Below, one piece after another: positions 24,077 to 35,400 of a stretch of DNA of 64,000 nucleotides. Position numbers and translations under genes: made by a program. Every line of letters starts with the position of its first letter. Within the stretch, counting starts at the first letter, position 1. The DNA lies in the NCBI GenBank assembly GCA_000708835.1, contig DF237078.1:117143-181142 (forward strand), given 5' to 3'. This DNA is from Klebsormidium nitens. Lineage: Eukaryota; Streptophyta; Klebsormidiophyceae; Klebsormidiales; Klebsormidiaceae. The notes beneath the pieces were generated by a model. It searched no databases. It was not told where the DNA came from and saw only the letters and a program-made list of their open reading frames with translations.

Positions 24077-26010
24077 GGCGGCGTGCGAGGAGATTGTGTC
24101 TGTTCGTGTTGTGCTTGGGGATGCTATGTTGAAGAGAGAATATTCAAAAAATGTTCGTCTGACCTGGCCCGAACTCCGCTCATGCACTGGGCCGGAATGC
24201 ATGTAATATCTAACGCATTTGCAAGAATATGTTCGTGCACGCAGGCATGTGCAGATGTTGAAAGGGCGGACGAGCTCAAGGTCATCATGGCATGCCGTCA
24301 GGCTCCATCATGGCATACGGCCAAGCTATTCCTGGCCGCTTGAGCTGCCAATACTTGTGTTCGAGATGTCGAACTTTCTTGCTTTCGGAGCTAGCTGTTG
24401 TTCGACAACCCGAAGATGACCGTAAATGCGACTGAGATCGAGCTGCTGCCGGCGAGCTTGGATTGTACTAACGCTGCATGTGAGCTAGCTGACGGTAATT
24501 ACATCATTCAATAGCTGCTAAAGCTCCGGGGCCCGCGGCTAGGCATATGGCCTGTCTAGGCCGGGCCCACTGCGTCGTAATTTTGCCCGGACATATAACG
24601 AGCTATGCGGATTTTGATCGCAATTAGCGCTTTCAAACCAGATTAATGTACCGTATATGATATAACATGGCATGTACATATCATACATACATACATCACA
24701 TTATAAAGCCCGTACCGAGGCATGGGGCTTAATTGAGTACATGGGTTCGGGGCCGAGTTCTACCTAACAAGCTAATTGATCTACATGATCTGATCTACCT
24801 GCAAGCAAGATCTTATATACTGGCATGGTTTCTCTTTATGAATGTGCCAATACACCCGGGCCAGCGCGCTTGCAGAATGAAGAGAAGAAAACTTAAACCG
24901 CTTGCATCGCATGTAGTGATTGATTATATAACGACATGGTAAATGTGTGATTTGCAGCTAGACGACCACATGAGCTGACTAGTGTACGAAGTATATTCCT
25001 ATTATAAGAACCAAAAATGCATATCTGCCACAATCTCACATGTATCTCTAGTGCAATGCATGTCCGCCGGGTAGCTGACTCGGCCGACAATTTTACTGTC
25101 GGGTTAAAGCAGATTTGTTCCGACGTAGTCTTGACGGTATGACAAGTCACAAAACTCAACCAACGCGCTTCTGCATGACCGTGTCACCCATGCAATGATT
25201 TCACTAGCGTTTCTGAGTGACCCCTTTATTGTTTCGACTCAAACGAGTAGTTTAGCTGAAATATCTTTAAGCCCAGTAGTTACGCCACTGGGATAAAGTA
25301 GCATGTCATGTTATAGCCATGTTGCTTCGTAGTCAGAAACTGCTTGGTGACTGGAGTGGTAACATTTTTTGATGAAGGGGCCGGATTCCGAAATTGTTTA
25401 TTTTCATGCGCCATGGGCCCAGGTGCCTAAGCGTGTATAAAAAGAAGTGGCCGTTGTCATGTGAATTCATGCGCGGCATGTGTGGCTGAGTATGCACGTC
25501 ATGGTGACGTGTGTTTGAAGTTGGATATCATGCATCAGTAGACTGTCACCCAACCCGATGTTTTTGAGGTGATACAATTCAAGTCTCGCACTCAGGCTGG
25601 ACGGTCAGATTCGGAAAAAAGGAGTTTGGCGGATGGAGCTTTGGCTGCAGTGAATGGCTTGAAGTTGCATGAAGTTGCATGAATGGCTTGCAGTAATTAT
25701 TCACGATAAAGCATGGTTGCGAAGCAACTGTCCACGATTGCCCAGACACTAATACGACCCTATCATCCAATCGTTCCTTTGGCAAGCCGACCTCGATATC
25801 ATCTGCCTTGACAAACAGATCCGCTCCTCAGATTTCTCATTTCAAGCTCTTCCTTTGACATGGCCTCCAGTGGGCAAGCCGCCCACCGTCTTATTATACC
25901 AAAATTGCGATCACAAGTGTTAACAATGGCAGATAACTTACAGCGGACCGAGCCAGCTAAACTGCATTCTAGTCGAGACTTGGCATTCGCTGCAATGCGC
26001 AACCTGGGCT
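24077..26010. other. Intergenic region between converging SCD1 and PCC13-62 genes
   Basis: The two flanking genes point toward each other, so this holds both 3' UTRs. I see no conserved reading frame and no RNA gene. The stretch from about 24480 to 25200 is AT-richer, with many ATAT/CATAC steps, and no repeat could be delimited. Confidence 0.55.
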
Positions 26011-29000
26011 CTACATCATGTTGATCTTGCCGTTGAGGCCGTTGGGGAAGAAGAGACCCTTGTTCCCGCCCGCGCACACGATCGAGATGACCTCGGACGT
26101 CGTGCGGACGTACGTCAGGGAGTCGCCCTCCGTCACGGCGCGCAGCTGCGTGAAGCCGTCGGCGACCAGGGGAGTCTCCTTGCCACCGCCGAGGGCGGCG
26201 CGCAGGGCGACGATCAGGTTGCCGATGTCGCCAACCGTCACTCCGTAGCCGGTGACGACGCTGACGAACTCGGCGAGCTCGGCACGGACGGCACCCGCGT
26301 GGTAGGCCTCCACGCCGAGGATGCGGGCGGCGACCTGCGGGGCGGAACCGGAATCCGGTGAGCGGAATCCCTTGGATTTCGAACTTTGGACTGACAATCA
26401 CCCAAGGCTGAAGAAAACTGGGAAAGCATAGGACGGATCTTCAGGATCAGAAGCGGAGCAGCTTCGAAAGAGTTGCGTGCAGCTATGATGCGACCGAAAG
26501 GAGAAGAACAGAACATTGGATTCGGAGGCAATGAGAAGCATTGATGCTCACCCCAGCGACGTTCTTGTCGCTGAACAGAGGGACGGCACCCTGCAGACCA
26601 GAAAGGGAGGCGGGTCAGCAATGTAGGTGACTGCAAAATAATGAGGACTCTGTGCAAGCACATCGAAAGGTGCAGGGCGCAGAAACAGCCCTTTCAAGTT
26701 GCCCTTGCCGATGGATGAGCATATTACGCCGCAAGCGACTTGGACTTTGCACCCAACCGAGAAGAGTTGCGGTCCACACTTTGTCTCTCAAAGACATTTT
26801 CATGGGAACAGTTGAAGACAATCGAGCAAAACCGGGTTCACTTACGCCATAGGCAGTCACACCGACGTCCTCGAAGATGAAGGCGCCGAGCAGGAAGGTG
26901 ACGTCATCGGTGTAGGGGCTGAAGGGGGGGTCCAGGGTGGCATTGGCGGCAGCGTTAGCAGCGACGGCGAAGGCAGGGCCGATGTCGATCGCGGGCTCAG
27001 GGACCTGTACCGAGCGTAAAGTCTTTCGTGAGCTGGCTTTTACGTGGATGGGTATGTGAGCTGCTTTTTACGTGGATGGGTAGATGGAAGTTGCACGATA
27101 TGGATTGCCTTGACGCCAACGTCAGCGAGGGAGGATAAGGGTTGGCCTTGGCAGGGGTGAATTTGAAGCAGGTGACGTCTGCAGTGTTAGAACAAAGGCC
27201 CGAATTCAAATCTTGACACTCGAGCCCTTCCAAGGGTCATGGGGCACCGAACGGTCTTGCCAGTACTTGCTCATCCTGCCAATCCTGGTATCTGGTCGAT
27301 GCGTCTGCAAACCAGACTTCGTATGACTCTGCCATTCCTAACAGGTCGCCAAGGAGGATGATGTGGATTCGATTTACTGGGAGACGGGAGCACTTACAGC
27401 GGCGTCACCCAGAGCGGTCCTGAGGAACTTGACGTGGTTGATCTCGTCCTGCAAACGAAGGCGGACAGGAATGACGTCAGCATTGACTTGCATTTCGCTG
27501 GAACACCTCAGGTGAACGCTATGGTCAGAGACGAGACAAAAGGCTGCTGCAAAGGAGAGCCAGCGTGTGCGTTGCATCATACCCTGCGTCAGACCCCAGC
27601 GTTCGAATCCCATCAGCTCACACAAACGAAAGGAAGACCGGCCTTCTGGTCCGGCTCCAAGGACATCAACACGTGTAAGATGGCGCCAGATATACGTCAT
27701 ATTGATGACTCACAATGGCAATCTGCTCGGCATATGCCTGGGCGTCGGCAGAGAGGGACGCCTTTTGTCCACCAATGACGGGGCCTCCTCCACCGGTGAG
27801 GCTGCTCTCCAGACCCTTGCCGAAAGCAGCCCACGAGTAGAACTCGCCCTCCAAATACTCCAGGTTCTGAACAGCAGAGGGGGCTGGGTCAGCATGGGGA
27901 CCCACTGTGCATACTGGTACACATTTGAAAATGGAATTTCAGAATGTGTGACATCAGTGGTTGCAGGAGGATACAGGACTGGTCTCAGGTATCGGCTTCT
28001 AAGCCTTTTGAAATGAGCAAAACTACAGGACAAGCCGGCATGTGACCCACAGTGAATGAAGAGCTGCTGCGAATTGTCTTCGAAAATGATGAGGACAGGT
28101 AGGGCTCAGCGTGAGTACGGGGGAATGGGGCGAGTACAGAGGAATGAGAAAGAGTCTACGGGCAGATCTTTCGTGCAACTTTCCCATAGTCGTGAAAAGC
28201 CGGCTGCTCCTTTGTCGAGTCTGTCCACATTCAAAGAGACACTGCCCTGCATTTAAATCTGGAAACAACCGGTGCTTTAGCAGAAAGCTTCTGATTGGTT
28301 GCTGTAGATGTTTTTGCTTACCAGAGCAAAGTTGAGGATGTCAGCATCAGTGATGGGCCCAGCAGTGGGGGCGGGTGTCCCAGCGGTGGGGGCGGGCGTG
28401 TCCGTAGCGGTGGGCATAGGGGTGGGGGCACCTGCAAATGAGCGGAAGGAGCCCATGTCAAAGGCGTATGGGGTATACTTTTTGCCGCACTCTCGAGACA
28501 GCGATGTGTGGAGGCTTGCTCTTGGAGTGCCGAGGCCCACCAGGTTGAGATTATCCACTCTGCTTGATATGGCTTTTAGGGGAGTCCACATAAATTGGGG
28601 GCCCTTGATACAAGGCAGGCATGCAACTAAGCACCGTCGTTCTTAGATTCTGCCTTCTGAGGGGGTGACAAAGTGACCCCTATCCAGCTCCATCCAAGTT
28701 TTTGGTACTAGAAGGACTGCCCAAAACGCCCGCCTCATTCTGACAAGCGCGGGAGCAATGTGACAACATGGAGGTGTAGCACTCAGTCCCTTGCAGGTTC
28801 ACCGAGGGGCTCTTAGACAGACACAGTCATGATGAGCTGGCTAAGATAGGCAAGCTGGGATGAGGAAATGTCATAAAGGTGGGGGAGAGCCCTACCTGGG
28901 ACGACGCCAGCTCCGGCGACCACATTGGAGGTACCAGTGGCGACACAGTCGGGGGTGGACAGGCCAGAGCAAGAAGTAGCGGGGGTAGGGCAGCAGAAGA

Positions 29001-30159
29001 AAGTCTGCAAAGGGTAAGAGCTATGTCAGCATGGTAAGAAGTTGGGGGGCGAACCAGCATGTTCAAATGAAGGGAAATAATCAGGGAAAGGTGTGGGAAC
29101 AAATAGGTGACAATAAGGGTCAGCAAAAGTATGCTTTGGAGGAGGGGGTCAGCATTGGAAACAGAAATGTGTGGAGGAGAAATGGTGGACGAGAATGTTC
29201 GTCTGACACGTTGAAGTAGCAGGTGTCGGCAGTGCCTGCATCTGTTAACATGTGTTTCTGAGGAAATAAGATTCCAAAGGAATGCCAAACAGGGAGTGTG
29301 AAGTCTAGGCTAAAGGGTGTGATGTCTGGGCTATAGAGCAATGCGGGTCACTCTCATGTTTCGTGCCGTAGAGAAGCAACTGGCCAAGTCTGGGGCAGGA
29401 CTGTAGCACGGGAAGTTACTCGACAACAGATCCAGGAGATAGATGGTCCACAAAGGGCAGTGGCATGATGGAAGCTTGTCATGGGCTTTTGTATAATGCA
29501 GGTGTTGATCTTCTCTGGTTCAATAGCAACTCGCTGTGATCACAAGGATCGCTAAATTACTCAATCCAAGGTCCTGAACTGCCCGTGCAAAATGTGCCAC
29601 AACTCTCATCTTGAGATCCAAGGCTTTTGTGCGAACCACCATACTTGAGCAATGCCAGAGATCTGCGGCTTTTGCGCCAAACTCCATATCTGGCAACCAA
29701 TGCCCCAGTATATCACCAAACTTGGAAGGTGCAATGCCAATGAAATTCTCGCTCTGGGGTCCCAAAACGTCTATCATTGCTCAAACCCCTGGAGAAACTA
29801 AATGCTGCAACAACATCCTCAGCCAAGAAAGCAAGTCCCCGGAACTTTAGAGGTCTGCACAGATACCCAGAATCCTCTTCTTTGGGACTGAGGTCGTCTG
29901 AAAAGCTACCAGCGGGGACAGAGAAGCAAAGGCACATTCTCCTAGGAGAGGAGGCACTTTAGAGCAACCGCTTCAACACCAGATCCAGCTCGGAGAGAGG
30001 CCAGCTCCGGAAAGCAGCAATTAATGTTGATTGTGAGGGCAGACTACTTACGCCCGTGGAGGTGTAGCAACCGGTGAAGTCAGCGCTGGGGCAGCTCTGC
30101 GCGGCGGCGAGCGCCACGAGGGCGGCCACCGCAGCGGCGAACAGGGCGACGCGCGCCAT
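26011..30159 (-). CDS. PCC13-62: Desiccation-related protein, PCC13-62 type (secreted ferritin-like)
   Basis: PCC13-62 proteins are abundant extracellular or wall-associated proteins linked to drying in resurrection plants; their biochemical role is unsettled. Exons: 30159-30052, 29004-28896, 28431-28322, 27866-27714, 27448-27398, 27004-26846, 26590-26552 and 26334-26011, totalling 1053 nt (350 residues) with all phases closing. Residues 1-21 form a clear signal peptide (ALFAAAVAALVALAAAQ). A short segment with six cysteines (23, 31, 40, 41, 48, 56) follows. A linker rich in proline, threonine and alanine (about 73-95, APTAGTPAPTAG) comes next. The ferritin-like domain (about 105-350) shows NLEYLEGEFYSWAAFGKGL, GGGGPVIGGQKASL, EINHVKFLRTALGD, PPFSPYTDD, ILGVEAYHAGAVRAEL and the family ending GLFFPNGLNGKI. 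ACGT-core sites lie about 0.9 kb upstream. The family call is firm. The Cys-rich N-terminus is unusual to my knowledge. Confidence 0.93.
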
Positions 30160-31375
30160 GGCGAAGAGCAGAGGCTAAGGAATTTGGACCCTTGAGCTGC
30201 TGTTCGAAAGGAATGCAAGTTGTGAACTAAACGCTTCAAGAATTCAGAGGTGTTACGATACGAGCCGCTGGTGTGGCGATTGCAGTTCGCAAGCTGAATC
30301 GAACGTGAGGGCCCCCGAGGGGACGTGCTGCTGAGTGCAGTCTTTTGCTCGACGTGCTACCGTAGCTGCAAGACGCAGTGCATGCGGCAGTGCCTGATTG
30401 TACGCAGTAGAGGTTGAGCAGTACTGCATGATTGGACGGTGGCGTCCTGAGAATCGGCACTCCGGCCACAGCCTACACATTGTACCTAGTAGGTACTACT
30501 GGCTTCGAGTACAATGTGGTACATACCGCTGAGGTACCTACCTATGCTGTTGGGTATACCTATAAGCTGTGGTCATTCTCAAATCGTGTTCGGGTCCAAT
30601 ATTGACAACCGGTCACCGGCCCTCAACCAAAATATCCATGTCGCACGACAACTGTGGATAGTCAGCTTGAAAGGCGATCGGACGGTTGCATATGGCAAAA
30701 TCTAAGATCTGCCCACTCAGGTTACCAGACCCGGGGCCCACTGAGGGCCGGGGGAGCCCCGCCGCGGACATTCCGGTAAACCTGCAGTCAATGGTCACAT
30801 ACGGTACCTACGTACAGGCAGATTTTACCAGTGCAGGTACCGTAACAAAATTGTCACACTAGGCACCGCACTGAGCACTCGTTCCCAGTACCTATTGTGT
30901 ACGCGTTGAGCGCTCTGAGGCTGAGGGCTCGAGTTCCGTGTTTGTCGAGAAATCGCGTCATGGAGCGTGCCGTCGATCCCGTGACAAGATCTGTATCCTT
31001 GAGCTGCCGGCTACAAGCCTTCCACGTGGACATCCATATATGCGAAGGATACGTCTTGACATCAGCGGATCCTCTAAACGTCACACCTTGCAAGATAGAC
31101 GTCACTAAGCCTTGACGTCACAAAAGCACTAGATATTATTCCTCGCCGTTGATTGGCTGAGCAGTTACTGTGTCAGCTTCAAAGCCAATCACATGAAAGG
31201 AGAGCCGGAAATATTGTCTGCTGACGTATAATCTCATATCATTGGGAAGATGCCGAATTTGTTGGTCACTTCATGCGTGTACGGATCCCGGACTCAGCCG
31301 ACTTCGGGGAATCAGGTACTGCAACAAACATTGGATTATAGCATTTATAATTGGCCCCCTTTCCATCTCCAAACA
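30160..31375. other. Intergenic region upstream of PCC13-62 and tRNA-Glu
   Basis: This holds the presumed PCC13-62 promoter, read leftward. There is no conserved coding. The block 31020-31125 is dense in ACGT-core motifs and is described separately. The part from 30480 to 30850 has many GGTACC/GTACCT steps without a clear unit. Confidence 0.5.
31023..31120. promoter_or_regulatory. Cluster of ACGT-core (bZIP-type) sites
   Basis: Within about 100 bp there is a G-box CACGTG (31023-31028), ACGTC cores near 31051 and 31078, GACGTCAC (31098-31105) and a perfect palindrome TGACGTCA (31113-31120). Such elements bind plant bZIP factors, including those of ABA and stress responses. The cluster lies about 0.9 kb upstream of the PCC13-62 start and 250 bp before the tRNA. 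Function is inference. Confidence 0.4.
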
Positions 31376-31448
31376 TCCGTTGTAGTCTAGTCGGTTAGGA
31401 TACGCGGCTCTCACCCGCGCGACCCGGGTTCAAATCCCGGCAACGGAA
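31376..31448 (+). tRNA. tRNA-Glu (anticodon CTC)
   Basis: The acceptor stem pairs TCCGTTG (31376-31382) with CAACGGA (31441-31447), followed by discriminator A. The anticodon stem pairs CGCGG with CCGCG around the loop CTCTCAC, which places CTC at the anticodon and reads GAG codons. The T arm carries GGTTCAAATCC (B box), and the A-box region reads TAGTCTAGTCGG. There is no intron. A TTTTT run just downstream (near 31452) fits RNA polymerase III termination. CCA is not encoded, as usual for nuclear tRNA genes. Confidence 0.95.
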
Positions 31449-32419
31449 CACTTTTTACTAGTTAACGTTAGCAATTGGCCGACTGGCTTTCACCTTGCCC
31501 CCCGAGCCCCCCCGCTTTTTCCTCTTTGAGCCTTTGTTGCATTGCATGTGAGTGATCGATAACTTTATCAGCATTGCGGTCACTGTGCATGCCTACTGCA
31601 GGACCTATAGTATATGATGCACATGCTGGTGCCGGTCCAGAGACTGAGAACTTGCGTCGCTATACTGTTTAACAATCTGCACTTCCTTTTTAAGTGTGAC
31701 GCTCATGGGGCAGACGAACACCTTGCTATTTTTGTCTTTGAAAAGAGGTACCGACTTTGGGTCTAGTTACTTGCCCTTCGATACCACATGTGAATGCCAT
31801 GCCATGACTCTTGCCATGTTGCACCTATAGGTGCCCCCCGGCCCAAAACTCAAAAATGACAATCCTCGGGACTTGTTGATAGCAACAGTGGTAGGTTGTT
31901 GAAGTGAGTTGCGCAGTGCTGCCTCTCCATATTCAGACCTTGTGCATGTCCAATCAAAAGCATGCAATTTGGTACAATGTTCCACTCCGCGTCAATATAC
32001 TGTTGTGCTGTCTTTATCATGACATGCAGAAAACAAAAGCATGCTAAAATAGGATCAGCGAGTCTGAGCTCATGATCTATTGCCAAGAATGTAGTGTTGC
32101 AAAATGAATATCAAACGAGCATATATGTTTTAAGTGACATATGTTGTGCAAAGCACGCTGCCAAATTGCAACAGACGCAATAGGTAAGACTGCCGAGTGC
32201 AGGTCGGCTAGTCAAGTGAACACATGGACGCCTACTACAGTAGCAATACGGCTTTACTTACGCATAGGCTAGTCTGGAAGCTGCCCGCCAGTGAGGACAG
32301 ATTTGCATCGGTGGCTCTAGACGTTGAATGCATACCATGCTTGATAACAACAGCGGCAGAATGAGAAAGCACAGAAGGCCATCATGTCGCTTGATTTTTC
32401 GTTGCAAGCCACCTCTTCA
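31449..32419. other. Intergenic region between tRNA-Glu and the lipase gene 3' end
   Basis: Apart from the T-run after the tRNA I see no conserved coding or RNA gene. The right end should contain the 3' UTR of the lipase-GTPase gene, whose stop is at 32420-32422. Confidence 0.55.
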
Positions 32420-35400
32420 TCATCGGGGTGCGGAACGACTCCCAAAAAAGGTGGCCACGACCAAAGCTACCCCCGCGCTCATGGCGGCTCCAACAAAGGT
32501 GCCTGGACCAAGACGCTTCTTGTGGTTCGCCAATGCCGTGTTGTGAGCGGCCAGCATGGACCGCTCTCTCATGAGGGCAGCTTCCAGTGTCTCCCTAGAA
32601 AAGAATCAAGATGCAGGTTGTGGGTCACAACGGTGGTGCGTCCTTGCTTGCTTACACACCAACTTGCAGTGGCATCCCAGATGATCCAGGCAGCTAGGTG
32701 CAATAACAGGGGGAGATGAGGATGAGCCGAGTCATTGCGGGTATTCTTAACCCACTCCTGATCATTGCCCAAAAACATATCGAAGATCAACGTAAGGTTT
32801 CAACATCCTGATTTCAGGGAACCCGGCCCTCGGAGAGGGGTCCCCTGCGGGACTCTCACTTCTATCCACCAGAACGCGTTGCAATCTGACACTCCATGAT
32901 CTCCGTTTTGCTTCTGCATGATTGGTCCCCCCCGCACCCAGATCCACATTGGGCAAACAACCAGAGAGGAAAACAATAAAACGAGGGACGGAGTAGTGCG
33001 CTCACCTGAGCGCCTGTTCCTCGTTCATCTCCAGCGCGCTGTGCACGAGGTCGCGCAGCTCGCGCACTCCCTCCACCGGCAGTACCAGCTCCTTCCGCCG
33101 GAACGGGTTCAGGCTGCGGGGGGCGGCCGCCACAAACGACGCCGCCCCCTGAAACGTGCCCCCGGAGCCCGCAAAGTTTGGAAGCTCCATCGTGCTCAGT
33201 CGACCCGCTCCTAAACTCGACAAACTCTCCGAGATCGACGCGATGGGCGCTTTTGAGCTATTCAAACCCTCCCCCGGAGGTCGAGTCGGCCCCGCCTCTG
33301 GCTTACTCTCTCCTCGGCTGACATCCTCCCCTCCTTCAGACTTCGCCTCGGCGCTCCCCCTGGCGCCTTCCGCTCTTTCATTCCGTTCGGTCTCCTTGCC
33401 GTCCCCCCTTCCCGAGACCGCCGCAGCAGGTGGGACCAGCTTGGCCCGGTCTGCTGGGTGCAGAGCCCCCTGCACGACGTACGGCCGCGAATTGACGATT
33501 GCCACGTGGCTCGGGGGGATGTGGTAGGCCTCCATGACCGAGGCCGCGGCCGGGTAGCGCCGCTCCGCGCTGCTGGCAAACTTGTTCGTGACTGCCAGGA
33601 TGAGCGGTACACCCGAGGAGCGCACCTGGGGGAGCGGAAAACAATCGTTGACGTCAGCAAGGGTACAACGATGCGTTTCTCTGCGGACATGTCTGTTGGT
33701 CGAGGTCATGTGAGCTGACGAAGTAATCAGAAACGACTGGCCGAAAAGGAATCCAATCTTATCGATCAGCACCGCCGCTGCCCTCAAAAGAGTGATGAAG
33801 AGCAGCCGAACCCAGAAGCTTGACGAGCGGCTTCTTTGGGGCCGGAAACAAGAGACTTTCTGGACCTATGTAATTCATTGAAAGAACTCATTCCAACGGC
33901 CCTTCTCACCTCGTCGAGGAGCAGCGAGAGCGCGGGCTTGTCGAGCGGCTTCCCGCGCGGCCCCCGCAGCTGCGGAATCTTGCTGGCCAGGTTGTGGACG
34001 AGGACGACTGCGTCGACTCGCCGGCCCAGAGGCCCCGCGTGGGGATGCAGCTCACGGTTCAAGGTCTGGGCGTCCCCGGGTAGGTCCTGGAGCGAAGGTC
34101 AAAAAAGATAAACTAAAAATGCAGGATGAAGGAGAGAGGTGTCGCCGGATGAGAGCTCGCTGTCGTGGATCTCAAGAAAAAAGCTACAAGGAGCCAACCA
34201 AAAGGGGCAGAAAAAGAACAGAAAGCAAAGAATTTCAATGAGATCTGGATTCTTCCCATGGAAAGTGCCGAGTGGTGACCGTTATCGTTTTGCCTGAGGA
34301 ACAAGATATGACAATCGTAAGGCCCCAGTGGAGGCGGCATGTCGGAACGTAGCAGAGCAGAGAGCTTCGTGACCGCCGTAAGCTCGTACACGAAGCGCGG
34401 ATTCACAACTTACAAAATATCCCGGCTATTGTATGAGCAAGAGAAAGCTACCCATCAGTCTACCCTCGTTCCAGTCAAGCTGTGGCTCCACATGGTCACA
34501 CCCAACTCTTCTCCAATAAACTGCATCGGCACTCTATCGCTGACATACCTGCAGGTTAACCCCGACACCGTCCACGTAACCCACGCCCTCGGCAACCCCT
34601 TCCCGCCACTCTAGATCCGGCACCACCCCTAGATCGTCCCACAGCGACGGCTCCCCCTGTTGGCCCATCAGCGCCGACCAAAGCGAAGTCTTCCCCGCGC
34701 CTTCCAGCCCGATCAACCGCACGCGCCGTAACCGCATCGCCACGCTTTTGCTGCTCGTGTCAAAATCGCTGCTGCAGTGAACGACGACCTCGCCCGTCGG
34801 GCCCTCGTCGTACCACCCCCGGAACTCCTCCTGCGACAGGGCCTCCTCCAGGGAAGGTATAGGCGTCCCCCCGGGGCGCCACGGCAGGGGGGGAAGCCTA
34901 AAGCTCCGCCGCCAGAGCGCCCAGCGCGGCTCGGGGGCCTCGTCAGAGGCTGGGATGTCGGTTTGCTGGTCTGTGGGCTGGGCGTCGCCGGCTTGAGCGG
35001 GGCCCGGGTCGGAGTTGGGGGGGAGGTTGCGGTCGCCCCGGCCTTGGTTGCGAAGAGGGGGCCCGATGTGAACGCGTATACTCTGCGGGAGGATGTTTCA
35101 AGTTAGAGGGAAGGATTGGGATTGGTGTGTCATTATCGGCTTAACCATGCAGATCCTAGGAGGCAGAAGGCTCTGGGACTTCAGTGCACTGAGGGCCGAC
35201 CCGGCAATGTTCTGGTGCAGTCAAACCAGCTGACTCGGACAAGCTACGAGCCTAAAAGATGCCTTTGAGAAGCGTTTTTGAAAGTGACGAGAGATCGGGC
35301 GAACAGCATGGAGCCTACACAAGTAGAATTGCAGAGAAACGTGGCCTGATTGTAAGATGTGCAAGAAGGCCAGAGTGATCAAAGTGCGTGTCCAATATGC

